From Candidatus Bathyarchaeota archaeon BA2 (GTDB lineage: Archaea; Thermoproteota; Bathyarchaeia; Bathyarchaeales; Bathyarchaeaceae): a stretch of 34,259 nucleotides of DNA. Positions 22,688 through 30,089 of the stretch are shown here, piece by piece; within the stretch, counting starts at the first letter, position 1, and each line of letters opens with the position of its first letter. Made by a program: the position numbers and the translations under genes. The notes below the pieces were generated by a model. The model ran no database searches, had not been told where the DNA came from, and was given only the letters and a program-made list of their open reading frames with translations. The stretch covers positions 1-34,259 of the forward strand of contig LIHK01000053.1 of assembly GCA_001399795.1 (NCBI GenBank). The letters are read 5' to 3'.

Positions 22688-23542
22688 TTAGCTTAGGGTT
22701 TTTAGCTGGTTAACGGTTCCTAAGAAGGTTCCGTCGAGGAGGTATGTTTCTGCATCGTCCATGTTAATGCTTCCTGAACGCAGAACCGGACCGATGAAGG
22801 CTCTGGACCTCACGTCTTTTCCTAGGCTTTTTTTGTTAATTGGCTGGCCTCCGAGGGACTCGTTGAAGGAGGGCATTATGACAAGCCGTGAGGTTCTTAG
22901 CCTTACTTTGAAGTGGTCATGCAATAAAGCGGCAGGGTCAGCGTTAGCGTCAACTCTAATGCCTAAGCGTTCAAGCAAGGATTTAGCCAACAGCACACCG
23001 TTGCATTCGGCTTTGACCCAAACCTGCCTCGTTATTCTGAAGCCCATGGGGTCGCGGAAGGCAACCATTGGATGGACGTGACCCGTAATGAGGCTGCGAC
23101 ATCCTAGAAGCTCTGGTGCTGGCCAAGCATGTCCATGGAAGAGCCCGACGTTCCCGAGAACAACGCCGGTCGACGGCAGGATTTTCACGGTTTCGGGCAG
23201 GAGGGGCTCGAGGTTTCCATCGTGGTTTCCAAGAACCACCTCAATGTTTGACACCTTTCTGCCGAGGGCTTCAAAGAAGTCGGGGATGTCGCGCCACTCC
23301 TCCATCTCCACCCTTGCGATCGTGTGTTTCACGTCGCCCAAGAAGATTAAGCGTGTTGACTTGCACAATTCGATCAGTTGAAGCATCTGTTTCAAAATTT
23401 TTGGCGTTTGAGATGGAACATGAACTCCTTTCTCGGCTAGCGCTACTTCCCAGCCTATGTGGAGGTCTGCTACCACGAGGACTCGTTCAGAGTTTCTTCG
23501 CAAGAATAGAGCCGGATATGGTCTTATCGGCTTTATCGGCAT
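22688..23542 (-). CDS. Calcineurin-like metallophosphoesterase
   Basis: In the 284-residue protein the metal-binding motifs appear in order: 'VVADLHIGWE' (D-x-H), 'FLGDVKH', 'LGNHDG', 'FHGHAW' and 'ITGHVHP'. This is the set of the MRE11/SbcD-like phosphoesterase superfamily, of the small archaeal type lacking a capping domain. The substrate is unknown; nucleic acid or a phosphodiester metabolite are possible. TTG 23545 is the alternative start. It lies downstream of the inositol-phosphatase gene (22-nt gap) and is probably co-transcribed with it. Confidence 0.85.
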   Translation of the reverse strand: MPIKPIRPYPALFLRRNSERVLVVADLHIGWEVALAEKGVHVPSQTPKILKQMLQLIELCKSTRLIFLGDVKHTIARVEMEEWRDIPDFFEALGRKVSNIEVVLGNHDGNLEPLLPETVKILPSTGVVLGNVGLFHGHAWPAPELLGCRSLITGHVHPMVAFRDPMGFRITRQVWVKAECNGVLLAKSLLERLGIRVDANADPAALLHDHFKVRLRTSRLVIMPSFNESLGGQPINKKSLGKDVRSRAFIGPVLRSGSINMDDAETYLLDGTFLGTVNQLKTLS

Positions 23543-23564
23543 CAAGTTGTGAGAGTTCTCCTGT

Positions 23565-24371
23565 TTAAGCCAAGAATTCTTTTATGGTTCTGTAGATTTT
23601 TTCGTTTGCGGCTGCGATGAATGCCGCTCTCTGGTCAGCGGCTAGTGGAACATTTAGCTCAGTTCCTTCAGGTGTAACCATGATGCCTCCTGCTTCAAGT
23701 AGTATGAGGTAGGCGGCGGCGAAGTCTGTGACCCGGAGTTTGCCCCGTATGTCGATGAATGCGTCTGTGGTGCCGTCTGCGACGTAGCAGATTTCTAGGG
23801 CGTTTGCCCCGAAGTGTCGAAGGTGTCTCGTTCTTACGAGCACCTCTTCCAAGCTGGCGACAAGTTCTCCTAGCCTAAGGGTGTTAAAGTCAACGCCGAG
23901 GACAGCCTCTTCAAGTGAGGATGTGGTGGAGGGTTTAATTTTTTCCCCGTTTCGAAAGGCACCCTTATCCATTTGCGCTGTGTAGTTAACGTTGTGAAAA
24001 AGGTCGGCTACGAGGGCTGTTTCCACATCTTGAAGATAGGGTGCTTTCGAGACTGCGATGGATGTAGCCATGAAAGGTAGTCCGCGAACCGCGTTGGCTG
24101 TGCCATCTACGGGATCAGCGGTGATGTAAAACTCAGAGGGTTGGGTTCCAATCTTTTTTGTTCCAGTTTCCTCGCTTATGAGGGTACACGACGCCTCATG
24201 ATCCTCCAAAACGTCTATCAAAACCTTTTCGGCAACCAAGTCTATTTTCTTCATAACGTCGCCGCCAGCGCCTGTACCAAACCCGATGGCAGCATCTGGT
24301 GACCCAAAAAAGGGAAGAACCTCCTTCCTCATTCTTCGGGAACATTCTTTCAGTAAGTCTAACCAATCCAT
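23565..24371 (-). CDS. Inositol monophosphatase / fructose-1,6-bisphosphatase family enzyme
   Basis: This 268-residue protein has 'ISEETGT' and 'ITADPVDGTANAVRGLPFMA', the metal-binding motifs of the Li+-sensitive phosphatase superfamily. 'RVTDFAAAYLILLEAGG' is the C-terminal motif. Archaeal members often hydrolyse both inositol-1-phosphate and fructose-1,6-bisphosphate. The promoter probably uses the CACTTTTAAAAGTG palindrome ~40 nt upstream. Confidence 0.9.
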   Translation of the reverse strand: MDWLDLLKECSRRMRKEVLPFFGSPDAAIGFGTGAGGDVMKKIDLVAEKVLIDVLEDHEASCTLISEETGTKKIGTQPSEFYITADPVDGTANAVRGLPFMATSIAVSKAPYLQDVETALVADLFHNVNYTAQMDKGAFRNGEKIKPSTTSSLEEAVLGVDFNTLRLGELVASLEEVLVRTRHLRHFGANALEICYVADGTTDAFIDIRGKLRVTDFAAAYLILLEAGGIMVTPEGTELNVPLAADQRAAFIAAANEKIYRTIKEFLA

Positions 24372-24407
24372 AAATTACACGGCCTTACATTAATAGATGC
24401 CCTCTTA

Positions 24408-24421
24408 CACTTTTAAAAGTG
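24408..24421. promoter_or_regulatory. Palindromic TATA-like element between divergent genes
   Basis: CACTTTTAAAAGTG is a perfect 14-bp palindrome 37 nt upstream of the inositol-phosphatase start (minus) and 66 nt upstream of the tRNA (plus). Being symmetric it could be read in both directions. Confidence 0.45.
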
Positions 24422-24487
24422 AATATTGCTTGGGATAAAAGGAAAGCGAAAAGAAACTTAAGGAAGAGTTACGATGTGAAAATACGG

Positions 24488-24595
24488 GCGGGGGTCGCCG
24501 AGCCAGGTCAAAGGCGCAGAGCATCAACAGTGCGCGTTGGCTTCAGGAGCCTGTCCCGTAGGGGTTCGTGGGTTCGAATCCCACCCCCCGCACCA
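24488..24595 (+). tRNA. tRNA-Leu (anticodon CAG) with intron, CCA encoded
   Basis: The acceptor stem GCGGGGG (24488-24494) pairs with CCCCCGC (24585-24591). The discriminator A is at 24592 and CCA is encoded at 24593-24595. The T arm GTGGG-TTCGAAT-CCCAC spans 24568-24584. A long variable arm (TCCCGTAGGGGTTC) makes it type II. The anticodon stem CAGGC/GCCTG closes only when the 20-nt intron 24520-24539 is removed; the loop TTCAGGA then gives anticodon CAG (24544-24546), leucine. Confidence 0.93.
24520..24539 (+). other. Non-canonical tRNA intron (between positions 29 and 30)
   Basis: This 20-nt intron lies inside the 5' strand of the anticodon stem. A full bulge-helix-bulge can be drawn. The outer helix is AAG/CTT (24511-24513 with 24541-24543). 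The central 4-bp helix is GCGC/GCGT (24514-24517 with 24534-24537). The bulges are AG^A and TG^G, and the intron hairpin is GCAT-CAACA-GTGC (24521-24533). The predicted cuts are after 24519 and 24539, the usual splicing-endonuclease geometry. Confidence 0.88.
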
Positions 24596-24901
24596 ATCAT
24601 AAAAAATTCATGATTTCCTCACGTTATTTATTACAAGAGAGACATACGAATAATGCCTTCACCGAACGGCAACTGAGTAAGGTTCTTTTAGGCTTTGGAA
24701 TTTCAAGAACCCTTGCTTTTAAGTTAATTCGGTTCATTCCAGACTTGTCTCCAATCCGCGGTGTTTCACTTTAGCCCTATCGAGTATTGTTCTCCTTGGT
24801 GCCCTTGCGCGCGCAAACTGGTTTCTTCGAGGACGCGTTTGGGTATGGAGAGTTGGGCGACCTCGTCCTCCTTGACACTTTCATTCGCATTTGACTCGTT
24901 C
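24596..24901. other. Intergenic stretch with two doubtful reading frames
   Basis: On the plus strand 24610-24774 could encode 54 residues (MISSRYLLQERH..., with 'RQLSKVLLGFGISRTLAFKL'). No family is recognised and no ribosome site is seen. On the minus strand 24766-24897 reads 'VKEDEVAQLSIPKRVLEETS' without a start codon, just after the Alba stop. Either could be a gene remnant near the tRNA; I see nothing else. Confidence 0.35.
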
Positions 24902-25183
24902 CTATTTACGCGTTAACGTGATTTCGATTGTTGAAACGTTTCTTGTTCCGCCTTCTTTTTGCCGTATTTCTTCGGTTCCTATGGTGATTTTGCCTACGTT
25001 CAGTTCTTTCATGAACCTGCGTCTGGTTATCTCAGCCACATCAACAGCCGTTGTTATTGCTTGTCCCCTTGCTTTCAAGGTAACCTCTTTAGCGTTGGAT
25101 CCGGTGAAACTTGTTATGATCGCCAATACATAACTCATCGTGGGCTTTCTTCCAATGTAAACGACGTTTAACTCTCTAGACAA
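24902..25183 (-). CDS. albA: Alba chromatin / nucleic-acid-binding protein (copy 2)
   Basis: The 93 residues contain only the Alba domain: '[20 protein letters not shown]', '[19 protein letters not shown]' and '[11 protein letters not shown]'. Unlike copy 1 it has no charged N-terminal tail. The two paralogues could form hetero-oligomers that alter DNA packaging, as known for other archaea with two Alba proteins. The start is TTG 25183, with GAGGGA ~10 nt before it. The leader may be long, since the clearest TATA-like site is near 25310. Confidence 0.9.
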   Translation of the reverse strand: MSRELNVVYIGRKPTMSYVLAIITSFTGSNAKEVTLKARGQAITTAVDVAEITRRRFMKELNVGKITIGTEEIRQKEGGTRNVSTIEITLTRK

Positions 25184-25371
25184 ATCACAGTCCCTCTTCT
25201 ACTCGTGTTGCTTGCATTGAATGTAAATTAATGTGATTTATCATGTTGTTTGCGCTCCACCTTATCATTCTTACCGTTGTTTATGCTTGGATGAGGAAGG
25301 TTACGTGCGAAACCTATTTAAAGGTGTCTAGAAGAAAATTCAAAGTTATCATAAACGCTAAAATTCTCATC

Positions 25372-25560
25372 TTAAGTTTTTAGGTACTCGTTCCTCCTTA
25401 GCCATTCAGCTTGACTTCTTTTGTATCGCCATACGATGTCGCCCCGCTCGTCGGACTGAAAATCCCACGGAGAAACCAAAACAATGTCTCCCAGCCTTAT
25501 CCACATTCTTCTCTTCATCTTCCACGTATTATACAGAGACGTTCGTAATCGTCCTGACAG
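25372..25560 (-). pseudogene. Broken translation initiation factor aIF1A
   Basis: A frame from ATG 25518 reads [20 protein letters not shown], then [20 protein letters not shown], to TAA: the C-terminal half of an aIF1A OB fold. Upstream, in the +1 frame, [13 protein letters not shown] is the expected preceding strand. The junction reads GGAAG where GGAAAG would keep one frame, so a single base appears lost. The ~35 N-terminal residues of the family are absent, replaced by a TATA-like sequence and the end of the next gene. It is probably a non-functional second copy. Confidence 0.75.
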
Positions 25561-25598
25561 CCTCGGCTATAGGTTTCGATAGATATAAATGCTTAAGT

Positions 25599-26276
25599 TT
25601 ATTTCTCAGGTTTCGCTTCTGGTTTGTAAAGCCTTTTTTCGAAGGCTGGTTGCGGCTTGAACTTGCCACGGTGCCGTTGCATGGAAAGTTTCCTGCGTTC
25701 CACGTTTTTTAGTCGAGCCCAAGCTTTTGCTATTCTGGTCTTAGAAGGTCTTCTTCTTCGGAATGCTGGGGGTTTGGGTGGTCGGAAAGGTTTTCCAGCC
25801 AGTGCAGAAGTGCGTTTTCGGCGTTTTTTCCCCTTTTCCATTTCAGGGCTTGCTACTTTCCTGAAGGTTACGTTTCTGTCGTTCAAGTTCACGTCGTGCA
25901 CCCTCCATCCTACGTCCAACCACGCTTGGGCTTGAACACGACTAGGCGCGTTGTTCCACCAATGCGTGTCCAGTGAGGCTGAGGAAGGGAGGCTGTCTCC
26001 GATTATGCTTTCAATCTTGGCAAAAGTAAGGGTAGCAAAATCTGTATATTGTGCCCTCCGCGCCAAATACTCACTAAGGGGGCTATATTTGGTTCCCAGT
26101 CTCTTCGCTGAAACAAACCTCCTTGCACAGTTTAAACAAGTAGGGACGTTTCTGAGAACATTTTTGTCCCAGGTAAAAATAACGCAGTTTCTACAGTACA
26201 GTTTTCCACATCGGTAACAACGCCTAAGATAGTAGTAGGAGAATATCTCACCGCACAAGGAACACTCTTCTTTCAT
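25599..26276 (-). CDS. Zinc-finger protein with DUF7662-like domain and basic tail
   Basis: The 225-residue protein has an N-terminal multi-cysteine finger (~5-50; CSLC, CYRC, CRNC, CLNC). A domain at ~65-140 follows ('YSPLSEYLARRAQYTDFATL', 'IIGDSLPSSA', 'WWNN', 'AWLDVGWRVHDV') with the LP-SA and WW-N signatures I associate with DUF7662. The C-terminal ~80 residues are strongly Lys/Arg-rich, suggesting nucleic-acid binding. No enzymatic motif is evident. No clear operon partner; aIF1A debris lies at its 3' side. Confidence 0.65.
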   Translation of the reverse strand: MKEECSLCGEIFSYYYLRRCYRCGKLYCRNCVIFTWDKNVLRNVPTCLNCARRFVSAKRLGTKYSPLSEYLARRAQYTDFATLTFAKIESIIGDSLPSSASLDTHWWNNAPSRVQAQAWLDVGWRVHDVNLNDRNVTFRKVASPEMEKGKKRRKRTSALAGKPFRPPKPPAFRRRRPSKTRIAKAWARLKNVERRKLSMQRHRGKFKPQPAFEKRLYKPEAKPEK

Positions 26277-26374
26277 AATCCAATACTAGCCACACGGCTT
26301 CAAATGATTTTTGAAATCTCATGCGTGTCCGGATGGACATTAACTACAGAAATAGGGTTGCTAAAAGGTTGCTT

Positions 26375-26623
26375 TCATTCTCGTTTGTATTCCTTAGCCA
26401 CGATCATCGTCGCCGTTAGGAAGATGTCGGGCAGCGCTCTAAGCTTGTCTGTCAGGAATTTGTCTAGCTGCGCTAGGTCTTCGACACGTACCTTCATTAT
26501 TGCGTCGTATTCTCCGTATAACTCGCCTACTTGAACGACTTCTTCGAAACTTGAAACTTTCTTGCATACGTCTCTTTCAGCACCTGATTTCAGCGTAACC
26601 AAAATATAGGCAAGGACAACCAT
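26375..26623 (-). CDS. Stand-alone Lrp/AsnC-type RAM domain protein
   Basis: The 82 residues match only the ligand-binding half of Lrp/AsnC regulators ('VVLAYILVTLKSGAERDVCK', 'VGELYGEYDAIMKVRVED', 'IFLTATMIVAKEYK'); no DNA-binding helix-turn-helix is attached. Such stand-alone domains form ring oligomers and may sense amino acids or partner with full-length Lrp proteins. It lies between the MoaE-like and zinc-finger genes on the same strand. Confidence 0.85.
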   Translation of the reverse strand: MVVLAYILVTLKSGAERDVCKKVSSFEEVVQVGELYGEYDAIMKVRVEDLAQLDKFLTDKLRALPDIFLTATMIVAKEYKRE

Positions 26624-26679
26624 TTTCTCATCTCTCCAGAATAACAGTTGAATGTTCCTTTACAACTTAAATATATCGA

Positions 26680-27147
26680 TTAAGTCAGCGTGTGGTTTTC
26701 ACGTTCACTGACCCAGTAGGATTTTGGTGCACCAGTTTTGTCGATTATAAATTCCTTTTTAAATATTGGAGTCTCCTTCTTGTAGCGTTCCACAGCTTCC
26801 TCCAGAACTGGGAACACGTCCTGTCTGTGGACTCCAGCGACTACAACGTAAACTAAATCCTCTCCAATGCTGAAGTCTCCAACAAAGTGGTGAATCTGCA
26901 CGTCAACCACACCTTCTCTTTTTCGAAGCTCTTTACAGATGTTGCCAAGAACCTCGTTGGCTTTTTCCTCGTAAGCCTCCAATTCCAACTTTTCCACGGT
27001 TTCACCATTCGGAGTTTCGCCCCGAACCACGCCTATGAACATCGCCAACGCTCCAGCTTTGTGAAAATTCGGGTTGTCTCTAACGGTTGTCAGCAGTTCT
27101 GGAAGAGACAGTTTTCCTTTTTCATGAATACCAACATAATCAACCAT
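26680..27147 (-). CDS. moaE: Molybdopterin synthase catalytic subunit MoaE-like
   Basis: In this 155-residue protein, 'GALAMFIGVVRGETPNGETV', 'LELEAYEEKANEVL', 'VVVAGVHRQDVF' and 'YKKETPIFKKEF' follow the MoaE pattern, including the lysines near PIFKKE that hold the substrate. The family adds dithiolene sulphur to precursor Z together with MoaD; no MoaD is nearby. An N-terminal extension of ~25 residues ('VDYVGIHEKGKLSLPELL') precedes the usual start of the fold. ATG 27147 has a near-perfect GGTGATT site 5 nt upstream. Confidence 0.85.
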   Translation of the reverse strand: MVDYVGIHEKGKLSLPELLTTVRDNPNFHKAGALAMFIGVVRGETPNGETVEKLELEAYEEKANEVLGNICKELRKREGVVDVQIHHFVGDFSIGEDLVYVVVAGVHRQDVFPVLEEAVERYKKETPIFKKEFIIDKTGAPKSYWVSERENHTLT

Positions 27148-27286
27148 ACAAATCACCAATTAACATTTTAGTCAACGTATGTACTTCCTCATATCTTTAA
27201 TCACTGCGCGCGTAACACGTGGAGAGCGCCAAAAGAATTAAAAATCCTAACCTTAAGCCGAATATAATCCTATGTGGTGAAAACAG

Positions 27287-27784
27287 GTGATTGTAGGTAT
27301 AATTGCTGATACACACGACCGTTTGCCCCTCCTTGACGAGGCTGTGAAGCGTTTAAACGAAGAAAAGGTTCAACTGGTACTGCACGCAGGAGATTACGTC
27401 GCGCCCTTTGTCGTACCACACTTCAAATCGTTGGAAGCCAATTTGATCGGAGTTTTTGGCAACAACGACGGCGACCGAGAATTACTCAAGAAACGATTCA
27501 CGGAACTGGGCGCTGAAATCCGTGGAAAATTCGCAGAAGTGAAAGTTGATAGGTTACGGATTGCATTGTTGCATGGCGACGAAGCGGAGCTTCTTCGATC
27601 CCTAATCGATGTGGAAGGCCACGATGTGGTTGTATATGGCCACACGCACGAGGCGAAAACTTACAGAAAAGGAAAAACCCTTGTGATAAACCCCGGCGAA
27701 GTCTGCGGCTATCTAAGTGAAAAACCAACCATGACCATACTAGACACTCGGACACTAGATGCGAAGATAATTCATTTAAAATAA
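27287..27784 (+). CDS. MJ0936/YfcE-like phosphodiesterase
   Basis: The 165-residue calcineurin-like enzyme has metal motifs ADTHD, HAGDYV, FGNNDGD, LLHGDE and YGHTHEAK, and the conserved 'VINPGE' loop. Archaeal members hydrolyse phosphodiesters with Ni/Mn; the physiological substrate is unknown. The GTG start lies ~25 nt after AATATAATCC, so the transcript may be leaderless, or GGTGA at 6 nt may serve as the ribosome site. Confidence 0.9.
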   Translation: MIVGIIADTHDRLPLLDEAVKRLNEEKVQLVLHAGDYVAPFVVPHFKSLEANLIGVFGNNDGDRELLKKRFTELGAEIRGKFAEVKVDRLRIALLHGDEAELLRSLIDVEGHDVVVYGHTHEAKTYRKGKTLVINPGEVCGYLSEKPTMTILDTRTLDAKIIHLK

Positions 27785-27818
27785 GAAACATTAATATCGT
27801 TAAGACGGTGGCGACAGA

Positions 27819-27866
27819 ATGTTTAAGACTAGAATAACCGAGTTGTTTGGCATCAAATATTCAATC
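27819..27866 (+). pseudogene. First ~15 codons of a nitronate monooxygenase-like gene
   Basis: The ATG at 27819 begins MFKTRITELFGIKYSI, nearly identical to the usual start (..TRITELFGIKYPII) of nitronate monooxygenase / 2-nitropropane dioxygenase proteins. The next expected block (QGGM) is absent and the frame soon ends. The homology stops where the HD gene's C-terminus begins on the other strand (27853 onwards). It looks like a rearrangement scar that kept the promoter and first codons. Only ~15 residues support this, so it remains tentative. Confidence 0.45.
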
Positions 27867-28554
27867 TTATTTGCCTTATTTTTTCCACAGTTTTCTTGAC
27901 TCCATCCCAACCTTCGACAACCTTCGAGTGAACTATTTCGAAGGCTTCCTTCGAGGAGACGATTTCTATTTCCTCTCCTGTGGCCTCCTTCGAAAGATAT
28001 CTTGCCGCCCTAAGCACTTCACCGTTTAGTCTGGAGTCTGTGATGTCTGCTAGATGGCAAACTAGGGCTTCTATTGTTCTGGGCCATATTGGGCCTGCCT
28101 CGCCGCCATGGTGAGCACAAACTATGTGGATTAGGTCTAGGGGGAAGCCTCTTCGAACCATTTCTGAAACCATAAGCGTTAGGTGGTCTAGTCTTTCGGC
28201 TAAGGGCGTCGCTCCGTAGGTTCCGTTTTCCTCCACTTGGTAGGTTAGAGGCTTGAAAATGTCGTGCAAAATTGCTCCGGAGATGACTAGGTCTTCATCC
28301 ACTTTCCCATGGTAAACCCTCTTTACGATGTTACATAAGTTTAGGGCGATTTCTGTTGTCGCTACAACATGCTCAATAAATCCGCCCGGATAACTGTGAT
28401 GACGAGACAGGCCAGCTGGCGAGCTGTCCAACGGCATTCCCGTGTAAACTTTTCCATCTATTTCAATCGTGGGGTTTTCAAGGAACTGAACCACCTTTTC
28501 TCGAAGAGTTTCATCTTCAATCTTATTAACAAGTTTCTCCAGCTGAGGATGCAA
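27853..28554 (-). CDS. HD-domain metal-dependent phosphohydrolase
   Basis: The 233-residue protein has metal ligands in 'SRHHSYPGGFIEHVVATTEI', 'AILHDIFKP' (the HD pair), 'VCAHHGG' and 'HLADITDSRL'. It resembles archaeal HD hydrolases, among them the pterin-pathway cyclic phosphodiesterase MptB, but I cannot assign the substrate. The start is TTG 28554, with GGAGG 7 nt upstream. A TATA-like AATATAAAAAG lies near 28595-28605. Its C-terminus overlaps the nitronate monooxygenase remnant. Confidence 0.8.
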   Translation of the reverse strand: MHPQLEKLVNKIEDETLREKVVQFLENPTIEIDGKVYTGMPLDSSPAGLSRHHSYPGGFIEHVVATTEIALNLCNIVKRVYHGKVDEDLVISGAILHDIFKPLTYQVEENGTYGATPLAERLDHLTLMVSEMVRRGFPLDLIHIVCAHHGGEAGPIWPRTIEALVCHLADITDSRLNGEVLRAARYLSKEATGEEIEIVSSKEAFEIVHSKVVEGWDGVKKTVEKIRQIRLNI

Positions 28555-28647
28555 ACCGGTTCCTCCGTCAACCTAACAAACCATCATAGGCTCTCTTTTT
28601 ATATTATTTGGTGAAAATCGACGTTCCACACAAAATCGTGAAACCTT

Positions 28648-29328
28648 CTATCTGAGTTTTCTTTTTTCTTCATTTGCTAACATGTGGGCTCTTCTAATGG
28701 GCTCCGGGGTTCTGTAGGTTCGTGTACAGCTCCTAACTATATCTATAGCCCTTTTTAACGATACCCGATGACCAACGCTTACGTATATCGGCCGCGTTCC
28801 AGGTTTTGTAACAACTTCGGCACCGACAATTTCTCCTCCATCCATAACCGGTGACCACCCATACTCGCCAACAGGCCCTACCTTCCCGCACAATAGACTT
28901 TTCGCGACACCAATAGTTGGTCTGTCTATTGCCAAGCCTAGATGCGTGGCGAATCCTAGGCGGTAAGGATGGGCGAACCCTTGCCCATCAACGAGAAAGA
29001 TATCCGGCATCGTTCGCAGTTTTTTTATAGCCGAATAGGCTGGCGGGATTTCTCTGAACGACAGAAGGGTGGGTATGTAGGGAAAACGTGTTTTGAGGCA
29101 AACTACCTGAGAATCTTTGAGGGATAAGGAGGCGAAGTCAAGGACAGCCACCGCGCCAATGGATAGTCCTTTCGCATACGCAACGTCCACCCCGGCTACG
29201 TAATTGATTGTCTCGGGTAGTGTATCTTCATGTACAACTTGTTTAGACAAACGCAACTGTATGGCATGCGCTTTCTCTACAGAAAACCTTGGGCTGAGCC
29301 TAATCGGCAATTTCTCTTCGAACCCCAA
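28648..29328 (-). CDS. nfi: Endonuclease V
   Basis: The 226-residue repair enzyme nicks DNA (and in many organisms RNA) one base 3' of deoxyinosine. Active-site blocks: 'AGVDVAY' with D48, 'PYIPTLLSFREIPP' with the catalytic Glu, and 'LVDGQGFAHPYRLGFATHLG' with Asp. The C-terminal 'YVSVGHRVSLKRAIDIV' is also typical. The start is uncertain: the TTG at 29328 is the first available, and another TTG six codons on is possible. It lies 14 nt after translin, forming a nucleic-acid-processing pair. Confidence 0.93.
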   Translation of the reverse strand: MGFEEKLPIRLSPRFSVEKAHAIQLRLSKQVVHEDTLPETINYVAGVDVAYAKGLSIGAVAVLDFASLSLKDSQVVCLKTRFPYIPTLLSFREIPPAYSAIKKLRTMPDIFLVDGQGFAHPYRLGFATHLGLAIDRPTIGVAKSLLCGKVGPVGEYGWSPVMDGGEIVGAEVVTKPGTRPIYVSVGHRVSLKRAIDIVRSCTRTYRTPEPIRRAHMLANEEKRKLR

Positions 29329-29342
29329 TCTTCAGAATCTTT

Positions 29343-29999
29343 TCAGGGGCTAGTTTTTCCAACCTTCCTTTTCTTTCCGATAGTTTTTTCCAGTTTTTGA
29401 ATGGAGCGTTCCAGCGAGCTTCTCCGAATCTCGATGGTGACGTCTCCTCTGGTAGTTTCGATGACGTGTCTCGCAACGTCGCACTTTCTGCGAAGCCCGT
29501 GGATGAGGAGGTAGGCGTCGTCCATAGCGGTTAGTTCAGAGTAAATGTGGTCCATCGTTTCTAGGCATTTCTCAGCCGTTTCCACATTTCCCTTCCGAAG
29601 GGAGTCAAGGGCTCTACGCCTTAACTCCCCAATAACATCGCCCAGCGCTAACGCGCAGGAAACCACGGGAACATCAAGTTCTTCAGGACTGATGAAACGG
29701 TCTTCCTCAATCAGCACAAGTAGGGTATGGGCCTCACAGTATTCCTCAAACGCGGCGCTAACCAAACCACTATGATATAAATCCGGATAATCTTTTGAGA
29801 CTTCACGGAGCTTGGCGAAAAGTCCACCTGCCTCACTAAGCAACTTCTTTGCATCTTCAAATCTTTTCTGATGCGTAAAAAGAATGGCTTGTTTGGACAA
29901 GCGGGTTGCCCGACGCGTGTCTTTTTGAACTTCCTCCCGAACCTCTTCTCTCCTCCTTAATTCTTCCTGAATTTTATCGAGAATTGATTTCAACGACAT
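29343..29999 (-). CDS. Translin-family RNA/DNA-binding protein
   Basis: This 218-residue all-helical protein has the translin layout: 'RRATRLSKQAILFTHQKRFE', 'YPDLYHSGLVSAAFEEYCEA' and 'VVSCALALGDVIGELRRRAL'. Archaeal homologues assemble as octamers and, like eukaryotic C3PO, can degrade RNA when acidic catalytic residues are present. ATG 29999 is chosen because the TATA-like TATTAAACC near 30045 puts the transcript start around 30020, before the upstream TTG (30026) could be used. It is first in an operon with endonuclease V. Confidence 0.85.
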   Translation of the reverse strand: MSLKSILDKIQEELRRREEVREEVQKDTRRATRLSKQAILFTHQKRFEDAKKLLSEAGGLFAKLREVSKDYPDLYHSGLVSAAFEEYCEAHTLLVLIEEDRFISPEELDVPVVSCALALGDVIGELRRRALDSLRKGNVETAEKCLETMDHIYSELTAMDDAYLLIHGLRRKCDVARHVIETTRGDVTIEIRRSSLERSIQKLEKTIGKKRKVGKTSP

Positions 30000-30089
30000 T
30001 TTGCTCACAGCCAGAAATGCTTCCAAAATGAAACTTCAAGCGGGTTTAATAGGTTTTTGCATACGGGATTATACCAAATTAACTATTTG

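Noticed and set aside
24419-24613. Plus-strand frame running through the tRNA gene
   Set aside because: It is explained by the tRNA-Leu structure; its second half is tRNA sequence.
24610-24774. 54-codon frame directly after tRNA-Leu, considered as an integrase remnant
   Set aside because: No tyrosine-recombinase motif, no duplicated tRNA 3' end nearby and no ribosome site; an attachment-site claim is unsupported.
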